Source: Rhodospirillaceae bacterium
GTDB taxonomy: Bacteria > Pseudomonadota > Alphaproteobacteria > UBA8366
Length of the DNA stretch: 64,000 nt
Reading direction: 5' to 3'
NCBI GenBank assembly: GCA_002711555.1
Contig: PARQ01000007.1
Location: 34,349 to 98,348, forward strand
In this document: one piece after another, positions 8,903 to 17,471 of the stretch
Layout of the letters: each line of letters starts with the position of its first letter
Position numbering within the stretch: position 1 is the stretch's first letter
Program-made: the position numbers and the translations under genes
Notes under the pieces: model-generated
The model's database searches: none
What the model was told of the DNA's origin: nothing
The model's input: the letters and a program-made list of their open reading frames with translations, nothing else

Positions 8903-9579
8903 AGAAATTTTTTATAACTTCTACAGGCACTGAAATCGGGAAAACCGTTGTTACTACAACGCTTGCATGGCAGGCTCGGAAAGAAGGTAAGCGGGTCCGT
9001 GTATTAAAACCAGTGATTAGCGGTTTTGACGAGGAAACCTGCAACGAAAGCGATACAGCGCAAATTCTGCAATGCCTCGACATTGAACAAACGCAAGCCT
9101 CGATAGAATCAATTTCGCCATGGCGGTTTAAAGCACCACTTTCTCCGGACATGGCAGCAGCACGAGAAGGTACGCCTTTAGAATTTAATTCTATTATAAA
9201 TTTTTGTCAGGAAAAAGAAACCGAGTCGAACGATCTTCTACTAATCGAAGGTGTAGGAGGATTGATGGTACCCCTAACCGACTCCAGAACTGTCCTAGAC
9301 TGGATCAAAGCTTTGGGATACCCCGTCATAATAGTTGTCGGTTCATACCTGGGCACAATCAGTCATACGTTAACCACTGTGGAAACTGCACAAAAGTTTG
9401 GGCTGAATGTCGCTTCCATAGTAATCAGCGAGTCAGAAAATAGCCCGGTCCCCATCCATGAAACAGCTAACGCTATAAAACGGTTTCTGACCAAAATTCC
9501 TATACTAGAGTTACCGCGCCTTGCCCCCAGCTCAACACCGTGGCAAGAAGCACCAGAATTAATAATAAAAAACCCGTAA
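8899..9579 (+). CDS. bioD: dethiobiotin synthetase
   Basis: BioD closes the ureido ring of biotin from diaminopelargonate, CO2 and ATP. The 226-residue protein opens with a modified P-loop (STGTEIGKT, residues about 8-16), the BioD signature, and has the KPVISGF segment near residue 36 and the IEGVGGLMVPL motif near residue 115. The ATG at 8899 overlaps the bioF stop by four bases. With bioB, bioA and bioF this completes the four late steps of the pathway. Confidence 0.95.
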   Translation: MKKFFITSTGTEIGKTVVTTTLAWQARKEGKRVRVLKPVISGFDEETCNESDTAQILQCLDIEQTQASIESISPWRFKAPLSPDMAAAREGTPLEFNSIINFCQEKETESNDLLLIEGVGGLMVPLTDSRTVLDWIKALGYPVIIVVGSYLGTISHTLTTVETAQKFGLNVASIVISESENSPVPIHETANAIKRFLTKIPILELPRLAPSSTPWQEAPELIIKNP

Positions 9580-9634
9580 CTAAAATTTACATGGCAATAC
9601 TAGAACAACTTTTATCTTACATGGGAGAATGCTA

Positions 9635-10492
9635 ATGGAGGTTATTCCTTCTGGCGGCGCTCACGGCGCAGAGATAATGGGTGTTGACTTGAGTCAGCCG
9701 CTGAACGACGACACTTTCGAGTCGATACTAGCTGCTTTTCACACCCATTCAGTCATCGTTTTTCGGAACCAGGATATTGCGGAGGAGGATCACATACGGT
9801 TTTCAAGACGTATTGGGGACATTGACAATGATGTCTATGGCCATTTTGCGCATCCGAACCACGGAGAAATCGTTATAATTTCTAATATCCTCGACGAAGA
9901 CGGCAAGCCGATCGGCGTGTCCGATGCGGGTAAATTTTGGCATACTGATCTCGCATACACCAAAACCCCGAGCCGAGCTTCACTCCTCTATTCTTTTGAA
10001 GTGCCTGTTTCTGATGACGGAACCGTGCTCGGCGACACACTATTCTCTAATACGGCTGCAGCCTACGACGGGTTGCCCGATGACATCAAAAGCCGCATTG
10101 ATGGCAAATCAATTACTAACCGACATGCCTACGCCTATTTCAAATCTGGCCAAGGCGAGCAATTTAAAAAATCGGCAGAGGCTCTCAACGACGTTGAACA
10201 CCCACTAGTAATCAAACATCCCTTTACCGGACGGAAAATTTTATTTTGCAATGAAGCCATGACTGTCCGCATAAATGACCTGCCAATAGAGGAAAGCGAG
10301 CAGTTATTGGGTTTTCTGGTTGAATGGGTGAAAAAGCCAGACTTCGTCTACCGACATAAATGGCAGGCGGGCGATTTATTAATGTGGGACAATTTCCCAA
10401 CGCAACACTTTGTTGAACACAATTTCGAGCTACCACTGCGACGCAGGATGCAGCGAATTACAGTGCGCGGTACAGTCCCAATACCGGCCTAA
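9635..10492 (+). CDS. TauD/TfdA-family Fe(II)/2-oxoglutarate dioxygenase
   Basis: A 285-residue member of the TauD/TfdA family, which oxidises small organic acids such as taurine, sulfonates or aryloxyacetates with O2 and 2-oxoglutarate. The metal ligands are visible: H103 and D105 in FWHTDLAY and H258 in DNFPTQHFVEH; the 2-oxoglutarate-binding arginine is in the following RRRMQRITVRG. I prefer ATG 9635 over the ATG at 9629, because GGGAGA (9623-9628) then sits six bases upstream instead of touching the start. It follows bioD by 55 bases and converges on a CoA-transferase gene one base away. Substrate unknown; TauD itself would usually sit by taurine transport genes, absent here. Confidence 0.85.
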   Translation: MEVIPSGGAHGAEIMGVDLSQPLNDDTFESILAAFHTHSVIVFRNQDIAEEDHIRFSRRIGDIDNDVYGHFAHPNHGEIVIISNILDEDGKPIGVSDAGKFWHTDLAYTKTPSRASLLYSFEVPVSDDGTVLGDTLFSNTAAAYDGLPDDIKSRIDGKSITNRHAYAYFKSGQGEQFKKSAEALNDVEHPLVIKHPFTGRKILFCNEAMTVRINDLPIEESEQLLGFLVEWVKKPDFVYRHKWQAGDLLMWDNFPTQHFVEHNFELPLRRRMQRITVRGTVPIPA

Positions 10493-10493
10493 T

Positions 10494-11696
10494 CTAATTT
10501 GAAGGTTTGTCATTACAATAACCCCCTATCACCCCCTTGGCTCTAAGTTGATCTGTATAAGCTTGGGAGTAACCCAATTCGCTCAGTATTTCGTCATTGT
10601 GCTCTCCCAAGTGTGGGCTGTGGGTAAGCGGATGATTATCTTCGGGCAGAGGTTGCCCGGCAATTGTCGCCATGGGTAACAGGCCAAGGGTGTCATTTTT
10701 AACCCAATGCACTGCACTCATTGCCTTGACCTGTGGATCTTTAAACAGATCATTGTGGGTGTGCACTTTTGCATTCAGTACATCGATCCCATCCAGAACC
10801 TCATTCCATTCATCACAAGTCTTTGTTTCTATTATAGGGCGAATCTCTTCTAAAAGTTGCTCCCGGTGAGTCACCCGATCGAGCGCATTGGCGAAGCGTG
10901 GATCATCTATCCATTCTTCTTTTTTAATCAATTCACAAAATGCTCTAAAATGTGGATTTCGACGCGCATTGATGCTCATAAAGCCGTCTTTGGTCTTGAA
11001 ACATCCAACCGGCATGCCGATCGGTTCTGCATCGCCTTCTTGAAGGTAGGACTCCATCATTGCCGCTTCCTGGAAAGTTAATGATGCCTCGAGCAGACTA
11101 GTTCGAATATGCTTTCCACTACCTCTAATGGCCTGCCTGTAGAGCGCGGCTGCTACTGCCTGAAAACAATAGAGCCCAGCACCGAAATCAATAGTCAACA
11201 TGTCCATACGTTGGGGGGTACCGGTGGAGTCACGGTTGATCGACATCATACCTGTGTATGCCTGCATCACAGAATCTGTAGCCGGCAAATTGCGGCGCGG
11301 GCCTTCATGCCCAAAACCTGTGACCGACAAATACACAACTGATGGATTTATCTTAGAGACGCTAGCATAATCAAGACCGAACTTGTCAATCTTACCAACA
11401 CGGTAGTTCTGCAGAACAACGTTGCATTGGGCAGCAATTTTTTTAGCGATCTTCAAGCCTTCATCTGTCTTAAGATTGAGACCTAATGATCTTTTACCGC
11501 GGTGCACAACAACTGAATGCGCTGTCTGGTCCCCCTTATGCTTACCAAGCTGACGACTCCAGCAACCGGTTCCAGGAGGCTCTACTTTAATTACACCAGC
11601 GCCATTCCGCGCCAACATCATTCCGCAATAAGGAGCCGCTACACCTTGACTGAGATCAAGTACTTTTACGCCGTTGAAAGGGAGATCATCACCCAT
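10494..11696 (-). CDS. CaiB/BaiF (class III) CoA-transferase
   Basis: A 400-residue family III CoA-transferase, which moves CoA between carboxylic acids through an aspartyl-CoA thioester. Typical segments are GVKVLDLSQGVAAPYCGMMLA at the N-terminus, VIKVEPPG, GDQ and SVTGFGHEGP. The likely catalytic aspartate is D141 in LPATDSVMQ, at the position of D169 of formyl-CoA transferase. ATG 11696 follows GAGGAAT by seven bases. Family members act on formate/oxalate, carnitine, bile acids, 2-methylacyl-CoA and others; the neighbours do not decide between these. Confidence 0.88.
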   Translation of the reverse strand: MGDDLPFNGVKVLDLSQGVAAPYCGMMLARNGAGVIKVEPPGTGCWSRQLGKHKGDQTAHSVVVHRGKRSLGLNLKTDEGLKIAKKIAAQCNVVLQNYRVGKIDKFGLDYASVSKINPSVVYLSVTGFGHEGPRRNLPATDSVMQAYTGMMSINRDSTGTPQRMDMLTIDFGAGLYCFQAVAAALYRQAIRGSGKHIRTSLLEASLTFQEAAMMESYLQEGDAEPIGMPVGCFKTKDGFMSINARRNPHFRAFCELIKKEEWIDDPRFANALDRVTHREQLLEEIRPIIETKTCDEWNEVLDGIDVLNAKVHTHNDLFKDPQVKAMSAVHWVKNDTLGLLPMATIAGQPLPEDNHPLTHSPHLGEHNDEILSELGYSQAYTDQLRAKGVIGGYCNDKPSN

Positions 11697-11953
11697 CCAT
11701 ATTCCTCAGGATTTATTCAATAACCACTAATATAAGTTTTACAGTCAAGTTGAGCACATACATGGGAACCACACTCTCCTCAACATTAGTATATATCCAA
11801 CGAAATTAATCCAAAAAAACCGCACACGATAGTAATTAAATGAAGATTACTCGTATTTATATTTGGCTTAGCTGATAATATATTTTGAAGGGTACAGGGG
11901 CTGAGCTGGTGCTTTCCCTTTGATATGTGAATTTGTAATTAAGGAACGTTGTT

Positions 11954-12844
11954 ATGATCAAAAAGCTTAATGAGCGACAATTAGAGCAATACTGGGAAGA
12001 TGGGTTCACAGTTATAGATAGAGCTTTGCCAGCTAGCTTGTTAACAAAGATGCTGAGATTGACCGATGAAATAGTGGAAGATGCTAAAGGGTTGACTGAG
12101 AGCAACGAATGCTACGATCTTGAAGAAACACACTCATTGCATGAGCCCCGGGTCAGACGTCTAAAATCACCATTTAAGTATTGGAATCTTTTCAATGAAT
12201 TTCTGCGCAGTGACGTTGCACTAGACCCAGTAGAGCAAATTATTGGTCCCAATATAAGGCTTTATAATAATAAAATGAACATGAAAGCGCCGGGGTATGG
12301 TGCTGCTGTTGAATGGCACTCTGACTGGGCGTTCTATCCACACACCAATGATACAGGCCTGGCATTGGGGGTTTATCTTGATGATGTTGGTGAAGACAAT
12401 GGGCCTATGATGGTTATTCCCGGCTCACACAAAACGGGCGTGATCGATCATCACAGTGAAGGGTATTTCTGCGGCGCGATCGATCCAATTAAAACACCAA
12501 TGGCTTTTTCACAAGCTGTACCCCTGACAGGAGCGGCAGGAACGATAACTCTCCACCATGTTCGCTCCGTGCACGGATCAGCTTTGAACCGTTCTGCAAA
12601 ACCACGCCGATTATTACTCCAAGGCTACTTTTCCGCTGACGCATGGCCGCTAAATGGCTTTCGTAGTGGGCAAAGCATAGAGGACTTTGATGCTTTAATT
12701 GTTCGCGGTCTCTCCACGTTACAACCAAGACTTGAAAATATTCCCGTGAAAATGCCTTTCCCCAAAGCACCTCATCAAGGATCTATCTACGAGAATCAAC
12801 AAATACTCAAGAATCGATATTTTGAATCGATGGGTGCTGACTAG
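11954..12844 (+). CDS. phytanoyl-CoA dioxygenase (PhyH) family protein
   Basis: A 296-residue PhyH-type Fe(II)/2-oxoglutarate oxygenase. The metal triad is H122 and D124 (EWHSDWAFYPH) and H207 (RSVHGSALNRS); the 2-oxoglutarate arginine is among R218/R219 (KPRRLLLQGYF). Start ATG 11954 is preceded by AAGGAAC. Bacterial members hydroxylate ectoine, quorum signals or other small molecules; the substrate here is unknown. The gene is flanked by divergent CoA-transferase and convergent symporter genes, which suggests an uptake-and-oxidation neighbourhood, but this is inference. Confidence 0.85.
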   Translation: MIKKLNERQLEQYWEDGFTVIDRALPASLLTKMLRLTDEIVEDAKGLTESNECYDLEETHSLHEPRVRRLKSPFKYWNLFNEFLRSDVALDPVEQIIGPNIRLYNNKMNMKAPGYGAAVEWHSDWAFYPHTNDTGLALGVYLDDVGEDNGPMMVIPGSHKTGVIDHHSEGYFCGAIDPIKTPMAFSQAVPLTGAAGTITLHHVRSVHGSALNRSAKPRRLLLQGYFSADAWPLNGFRSGQSIEDFDALIVRGLSTLQPRLENIPVKMPFPKAPHQGSIYENQQILKNRYFESMGAD

Positions 12845-12867
12845 TGGGTAGTCAAATAACCTATGGT

Positions 12868-14295
12868 TTAGGCAGATGTCTCACGTGGGCGAGTGTCTAG
12901 CTTTGAAAACATTGCACCGAGCAGAAATCCTCCGGTGCAAATTAACAGGCCAAAAACGTTAACGCCAAGATCATCAGCATATTTACCTGATCCTATGTCA
13001 AGAGCTGCCGGGAAGATTTCGATGCTGAATGCGCTTTCAAGCGTCAGTAATACCCCGAAGCATAGTCCTGGCCAAAAGGCCAGATGGAAACTTAGTTTTC
13101 TAGCCGTTCTAATCCATGACAAAAGAAATATTGGTGCCAAACCCATTACCATAGTTCCACTTATTGTAGTTGCAGCAATGACTGCAGGCCCCAAAGCATC
13201 TCCGAGGTAAATGCTTAGTAGCGGCAAATTTCCCAAAAGGGCAAGCGCCAGCATCAGGTGCCGACCACGCGCCGAATGTTTATCGGTTGGGGGTGCTTGG
13301 TTATTTGTCCAATCTCGCGCCCCTAATTTTGCCGCTGATGCAAACGTTGAATCAAGCGTCGAGCCGGCACTGGTCAACATAATGGCATTAAACACAAGAA
13401 GCATCGGAAGACCAAATACGCCTGGCACCACAACAACTGCCACACCATCTAGGCCTTGGGATCGCGAGTAAATTCCAATTATAGAAAAAAGTAAAATGAA
13501 GCTGCCCGCCACCAAGCCCGCTAAAAAAAAGCCTTTTACCATACGTTTTGGGCTAGTGATAAAAGCACGATCAGTCATTACCGGATCATGAAACCCGTAG
13601 CTGAGTGCCTGAACAAGGGCGAGACAAAAAAAGGTCGACCCCGCAAGCATAGTTGAATTATTAACCCTTGGCAGTCCGGCTGCAAAGAGACCCGGCCCCA
13701 GCGTTGAAAGCACAACAACCAGCAATACCGCAGCTAATAGCATCTGCGCACCATCAGTAATAAGGCTTGAACGCAAGCCTCCTCGCCAAGAATAAAATAG
13801 AGTGAAACCTGTGATAACTATAACTGCAATCCAATACCCACTGCTGCCTTCAATGCCAAAATAGAGCGCGCCAACCTTTGTATTTGACCAAATTTCATTA
13901 ATCAGCCGAATAGCTATAGCCACCATAAAGAGTTTGGTGCAAATTCCACCGTATTTGTTTGTTAAGAAGCTGGGAAGAGACTCCCAGCCGCCTCGGGTAC
14001 GAATAAAATAGATTGTAACGCCGACAATAATAAAACAAAGGTAATAAGCAGAGTATCCTATTGCCCCAATCCACCCATAAGCAGCGCTTAAATCAGCAAC
14101 ATTTGTTATAGACTTTGCGAAAATCCACGAAATAGCAGCACTTGCTACTAATAGCACCAAACCCGGTTCGGTACCGCCTTTACTACTACCGCTAAAAAAT
14201 TGATTGTTTGTAATTCCACCTGGCATCACCAGCCAAATTAGAAGCCCGTAACTTAACAAAACCAGCCACGGGGCAATCAACAGCACGTCCATCAT
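12868..14295 (-). CDS. sodium:solute symporter family (SSS) permease
   Basis: A 475-residue inner-membrane protein with roughly 12-13 hydrophobic segments. The N-terminal half has SSS-like helices (GAIGYSAYYLCFIIVG, SWRGGLRSSLITDGAQ), and TSAGSTLDSTFASAAKL near residue 320 is typical of the family, where the TSAxSTxxS stretch contributes to the sodium site. Family members import proline, pantothenate, acetate, sugars or urea with Na+. The substrate cannot be told. The ATG lies 31 bases from the tRNA-Gln gene on the same strand. Confidence 0.85.
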   Translation of the reverse strand: MMDVLLIAPWLVLLSYGLLIWLVMPGGITNNQFFSGSSKGGTEPGLVLLVASAAISWIFAKSITNVADLSAAYGWIGAIGYSAYYLCFIIVGVTIYFIRTRGGWESLPSFLTNKYGGICTKLFMVAIAIRLINEIWSNTKVGALYFGIEGSSGYWIAVIVITGFTLFYSWRGGLRSSLITDGAQMLLAAVLLVVVLSTLGPGLFAAGLPRVNNSTMLAGSTFFCLALVQALSYGFHDPVMTDRAFITSPKRMVKGFFLAGLVAGSFILLFSIIGIYSRSQGLDGVAVVVVPGVFGLPMLLVFNAIMLTSAGSTLDSTFASAAKLGARDWTNNQAPPTDKHSARGRHLMLALALLGNLPLLSIYLGDALGPAVIAATTISGTMVMGLAPIFLLSWIRTARKLSFHLAFWPGLCFGVLLTLESAFSIEIFPAALDIGSGKYADDLGVNVFGLLICTGGFLLGAMFSKLDTRPRETSA

Positions 14296-14325
14296 GATTT
14301 CACACTCCGCCTAGCAGCAACATGA

Positions 14326-14400
14326 TGGCAGGGGCGGCAGGATTCGAACCTGCGCATCACGGGATCAAAACCCGTTGCCTTACCGCTTGGCTACGCCCCT
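14326..14400 (-). tRNA. tRNA-Gln (anticodon TTG)
   Basis: Read leftward, a full cloverleaf is seen: 7-bp acceptor stem AGGGGCG/CGCCCCT, D-arm GCC...GGC, anticodon stem ACGGG/CCCGT with loop TTTTGAT (anticodon TTG, reading CAA), short variable loop, T-arm GCAGG TTCGAAT CCTGC, discriminator G and an encoded CCA. Its 3' end faces the accessory block at 9.6-14.3 kb. Confidence 0.97.
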
Positions 14401-14674
14401 TCCTGACCTGAAGGATAGAAGTGAATGACGGCTAGAGCAAGCGACCATGTGTCAGCCCAACATCAATATACCCCTGTCAGCTGACAAAAACTCAGCTGGT
14501 TCAAGTCGTAAGGCTTTGCTAACCGAAACCAACTCTCAGCGCAAAGAAAAAAGCATTTTTCTTATATAATAAACTACCCTGATGCCCTTTGAATAGTTAT
14601 GGACCAGAGCAGCCATTTTAACGACCAACCGCACAAACTTCCGCGCCCGAACAGTATGCCTGCGACAAAATTAG

Positions 14675-15568
14675 CTAAAGATCCTCCCATGGGCGCTCTG
14701 CTTTTGCAGTCATCGTAGCTTCTGCCCACCAACCTCGTTTCTTGAGTAATGCAGCAGCCTGTTTTGCCTTGACAATATTCCCATAAATTCCAAAGCAAGT
14801 GGCTCCGCTTCCGGAAAGCCTAGCCAGCAAACACCCATCAGTTTCATCAATCGCGTGTATAATCTCTGCAACCGCCGAACATTTTTTAATGGCTGGCCGC
14901 TGAAGATCATTGTGTCGAGTTTTAAGAAGGCTTACCAATTCAGATATTGTAGATGGGATTTTTGGAAACCGCGCCGCTTCTGAAAATTCCTTGCCAAAAG
15001 TTCCAAAAATAGACCTCGTCGCTAGTTCTACCCCTGGATTGACTAATAGCAAAGGAAAGGCCGGTAGACCAGGAATTGGTTCTACTTGCTCGCCTATGCC
15101 GCCTACGTAACAAGGCTCGCTAAGAAGGCAAGCTGGTACATCTGATCCAATACCTAATCCCAATAGCGTAAGATCAACCGCTGAAGGAGAAATCTGCCAA
15201 AGTTCTGCCAGGGCTCGAAGTACGGCCGCAGCGTCAGCAGAACCTCCGCCAAGGCCCGCAGCAATTGGCAAATTCTTTGTTAATGTAATTTTTGTCTGCG
15301 GCCTTATTTGCACGGCGTCCGCGAGCAGACGGGCTGCCCGGAGTACAGAATTATCCTCTTTAGTTGACAATTTTTCGGCAAATGGACCCTGTATTTCCAA
15401 ACTCAACGAGCGCGCGGGAGTAACCGCAATCACGTCCGCAAAATCTCCAAAAACGAAAAGGCTATCTAATTCATGATAGCCATCCTCACGCCGGTTTAAA
15501 ACATGAAGGTATAAATTTATTTTTGCTCGGGCATATACTCTTATCGTATCGGATGCGCGGGTGCTCAT
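14675..15568 (-). CDS. ispE: 4-diphosphocytidyl-2-C-methyl-D-erythritol kinase
   Basis: IspE phosphorylates CDP-methylerythritol in the non-mevalonate isoprenoid pathway. The 297-residue GHMP kinase shows the N-terminal substrate segment (ARAKINLYLHVLNRREDGYHEL), the ATP-binding glycine-rich loop (LPIAAGLGGGSADAAA, about residues 94-109), and the C-terminal LSGSGATCFGIY. The ATG overlaps the stop of the upstream TPR gene (ATGA), indicating translational coupling. About 270 bases without a recognisable gene separate its 3' end from the tRNA. Confidence 0.95.
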   Translation of the reverse strand: MSTRASDTIRVYARAKINLYLHVLNRREDGYHELDSLFVFGDFADVIAVTPARSLSLEIQGPFAEKLSTKEDNSVLRAARLLADAVQIRPQTKITLTKNLPIAAGLGGGSADAAAVLRALAELWQISPSAVDLTLLGLGIGSDVPACLLSEPCYVGGIGEQVEPIPGLPAFPLLLVNPGVELATRSIFGTFGKEFSEAARFPKIPSTISELVSLLKTRHNDLQRPAIKKCSAVAEIIHAIDETDGCLLARLSGSGATCFGIYGNIVKAKQAAALLKKRGWWAEATMTAKAERPWEDL

Positions 15569-17334
15569 TTACTATTTCCAAGTATTTCAGGTTTACCGAG
15601 ACCAGTTTGAATTTTTATGACGATTTTTTCGCGTTCCTCCTTTCCCGGCTTGAAGCTAAGAGCCCGCCGCCACTGAAAACGGGCCTCTTGCTTGCGCCCA
15701 ACACGCCAGTATGCATCGCCCAAATGATTGTTAATAATCGGGTCATGTGGTCTGATTTGTACAGCTCGTTCGAGATGCGGTACCGCTTTATCATATTCCC
15801 CCAGTCGATAAAGAACCCAGCCCATGGAGTCGACGATGTAACCGTCATTGCGCCGTTGAGCAACGGCGTTTTCTATCAATTGTCTCGCACGTCCAAGATT
15901 TTTTCGCTTCTCCACCCATGAGTAGCCCAAATAGTTTTGAACGTACGGTTGATTAGGATTTAATTCTAGCGCCTTCAGAAAATCTTTTTCCGCCCTGTCC
16001 CAATTTCTTGATCGTTCTAGCGCAATACCTCGTGCATAGAACAGATTCCAATCCTGTTTCTTTGGTACTTTTAATCGAGCAAACATGCGATCATAGACTT
16101 CGACTGCTTCTAAATAGCGTTCCTTAAACCTAAAAAAGTTACCAAGTCTCAGCAATGCATCCAACCTACGTGGCCTGAGGTTTCCCATTTCCTCAAGAAG
16201 CACTTGTGCCTCATCTAAGCGTCCCTCCTCATACAATGCGTCAGCAGTCCGCAGCCGCGCAGTCCAGGAATAAACTGACCCGGGGTCTACTTTGCGATAA
16301 TTTTCAACCGCATCTTCAAACCGCTGTCGTGACATCAGAATGTCACCGATCAGAATTTCCGCAAGCGGAAAATTCGGCTTAAACATGCAGGCGAGCCGCG
16401 TGTAGAGTAAAATCATATTGCTGGCTCGGTCACGTGGTAGCGCGGTAGCCAAGCTGAATAAACCCTCCGCTAATCCCTGTGTGGGCGTCTCTACTATGGA
16501 TGCAACAAGTTTCCCACTTTCCACATTTTCGCGCAAACCTGAAAAGGCAAAGTTATCAATATCCGAATTTCGTTGCCCGTCAATAATTTCTAAAGCCTCT
16601 TTTTTCTTACCGATTTTTTGCAGTATTGGAATTACGACCCGCTGGATACGGACTGGTGCAGTCAAGAAATTCCTGTCCTCATTGACTTTTTTAAGCTGTT
16701 CATAGGCTTCATCGAAATCACCCGCTAAGTAATTAATTAAACCCACATTTAATCTATATATCGAGTTTAATCCTTTTTCCTGTGCTATTACTGCAAGGGC
16801 TTTTCTGGCTTCAAAAAATTTTTTTTGGCCGACTAGGCTCCAAGCTCTCGCAAGCGGCACGACATAAGCCCCTAAACCACTAGTTTCAGTGTTCTCCAAC
16901 CTACCTAACGCAGCAGAGTAGTTTTTCTCCCTAAAATCAGAAGCTATTTGAACAATCCGAGCAGTTGAATCGTAACCAGATCTACCTTCCATCTGACGGG
17001 CAAACTCCAGTGCTTTATGGCTATGGCCCGCACTAACAGCCAGCACAAATGCTTGGCGTAAAAACAGCTCGTTTTTAGGTTCCTCTTTTTGCACTTCTTC
17101 CATCAATAAAGCAGCATGCTTCAGATCACTGCGGCGTTCAGCAAAACGTCCAGCTAAAAATCTGCCAAAAGTCGATGGCTTTTCAATGGTCAACGACGAA
17201 ACGGTGATATCGTCTGGTTTCGTCACAGTTTTATGAGGATTCCTGTCGATGAGCGGCAGAAGATAAAAGAAAACGCAAATAAACACTGCGACTGACGTAA
17301 GTCCTAGAAATACCTTCGCACGTGATATTGCCAT
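15565..17334 (-). CDS. TPR repeat protein with N-terminal membrane anchor
   Basis: A 589-residue protein. Residues about 5-28 form one hydrophobic segment (VFLGLTSVAVFICVFFYLLPL), a membrane anchor or uncleaved signal. The rest is TPR repeats, clearest from about residue 440 on (FLKALELNPNQPYVQNYLGYSW, AVQIRPHDPIINNHLGDAYW). Such a protein upstream of ispE is common in alphaproteobacteria and resembles TPR scaffolds of the outer-membrane-associated type, but its role is not known. ATG 17334 is preferred over GTG 17346, as GGAT sits at normal distance. It is coupled to ispE by a 4-base overlap. Confidence 0.8.
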   Translation of the reverse strand: MAISRAKVFLGLTSVAVFICVFFYLLPLIDRNPHKTVTKPDDITVSSLTIEKPSTFGRFLAGRFAERRSDLKHAALLMEEVQKEEPKNELFLRQAFVLAVSAGHSHKALEFARQMEGRSGYDSTARIVQIASDFREKNYSAALGRLENTETSGLGAYVVPLARAWSLVGQKKFFEARKALAVIAQEKGLNSIYRLNVGLINYLAGDFDEAYEQLKKVNEDRNFLTAPVRIQRVVIPILQKIGKKKEALEIIDGQRNSDIDNFAFSGLRENVESGKLVASIVETPTQGLAEGLFSLATALPRDRASNMILLYTRLACMFKPNFPLAEILIGDILMSRQRFEDAVENYRKVDPGSVYSWTARLRTADALYEEGRLDEAQVLLEEMGNLRPRRLDALLRLGNFFRFKERYLEAVEVYDRMFARLKVPKKQDWNLFYARGIALERSRNWDRAEKDFLKALELNPNQPYVQNYLGYSWVEKRKNLGRARQLIENAVAQRRNDGYIVDSMGWVLYRLGEYDKAVPHLERAVQIRPHDPIINNHLGDAYWRVGRKQEARFQWRRALSFKPGKEEREKIVIKIQTGLGKPEILGNSK

Positions 17335-17471
17335 TAATTTATCCACTATTTATTTAAAATCAGATCCAAAGGATGCGATGCTACTGCCACAAACACCCTA
17401 ACGTATGTAAACTCCAACCCGATGTGACAGATGTCGTGGACAACGACAACATAACAACCAAAAACTACTTT

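Noticed and set aside
9635..10492. Taurine dioxygenase (tauD) assignment
   Set aside because: No taurine transporter or tau genes nearby; family-level call only. The TauE/SafE gene at 51 kb is unrelated in position.
14326..14400. Attachment-site duplication of the tRNA-Gln 3' end
   Set aside because: I found no second copy of the tRNA 3' sequence and no integrase in the window.
14529..14575. AT-only palindrome near the ispE 3' end (AGAAAAAAGCATTTTTCT-like)
   Set aside because: Stem of A/T pairs only, too weak to call a terminator.
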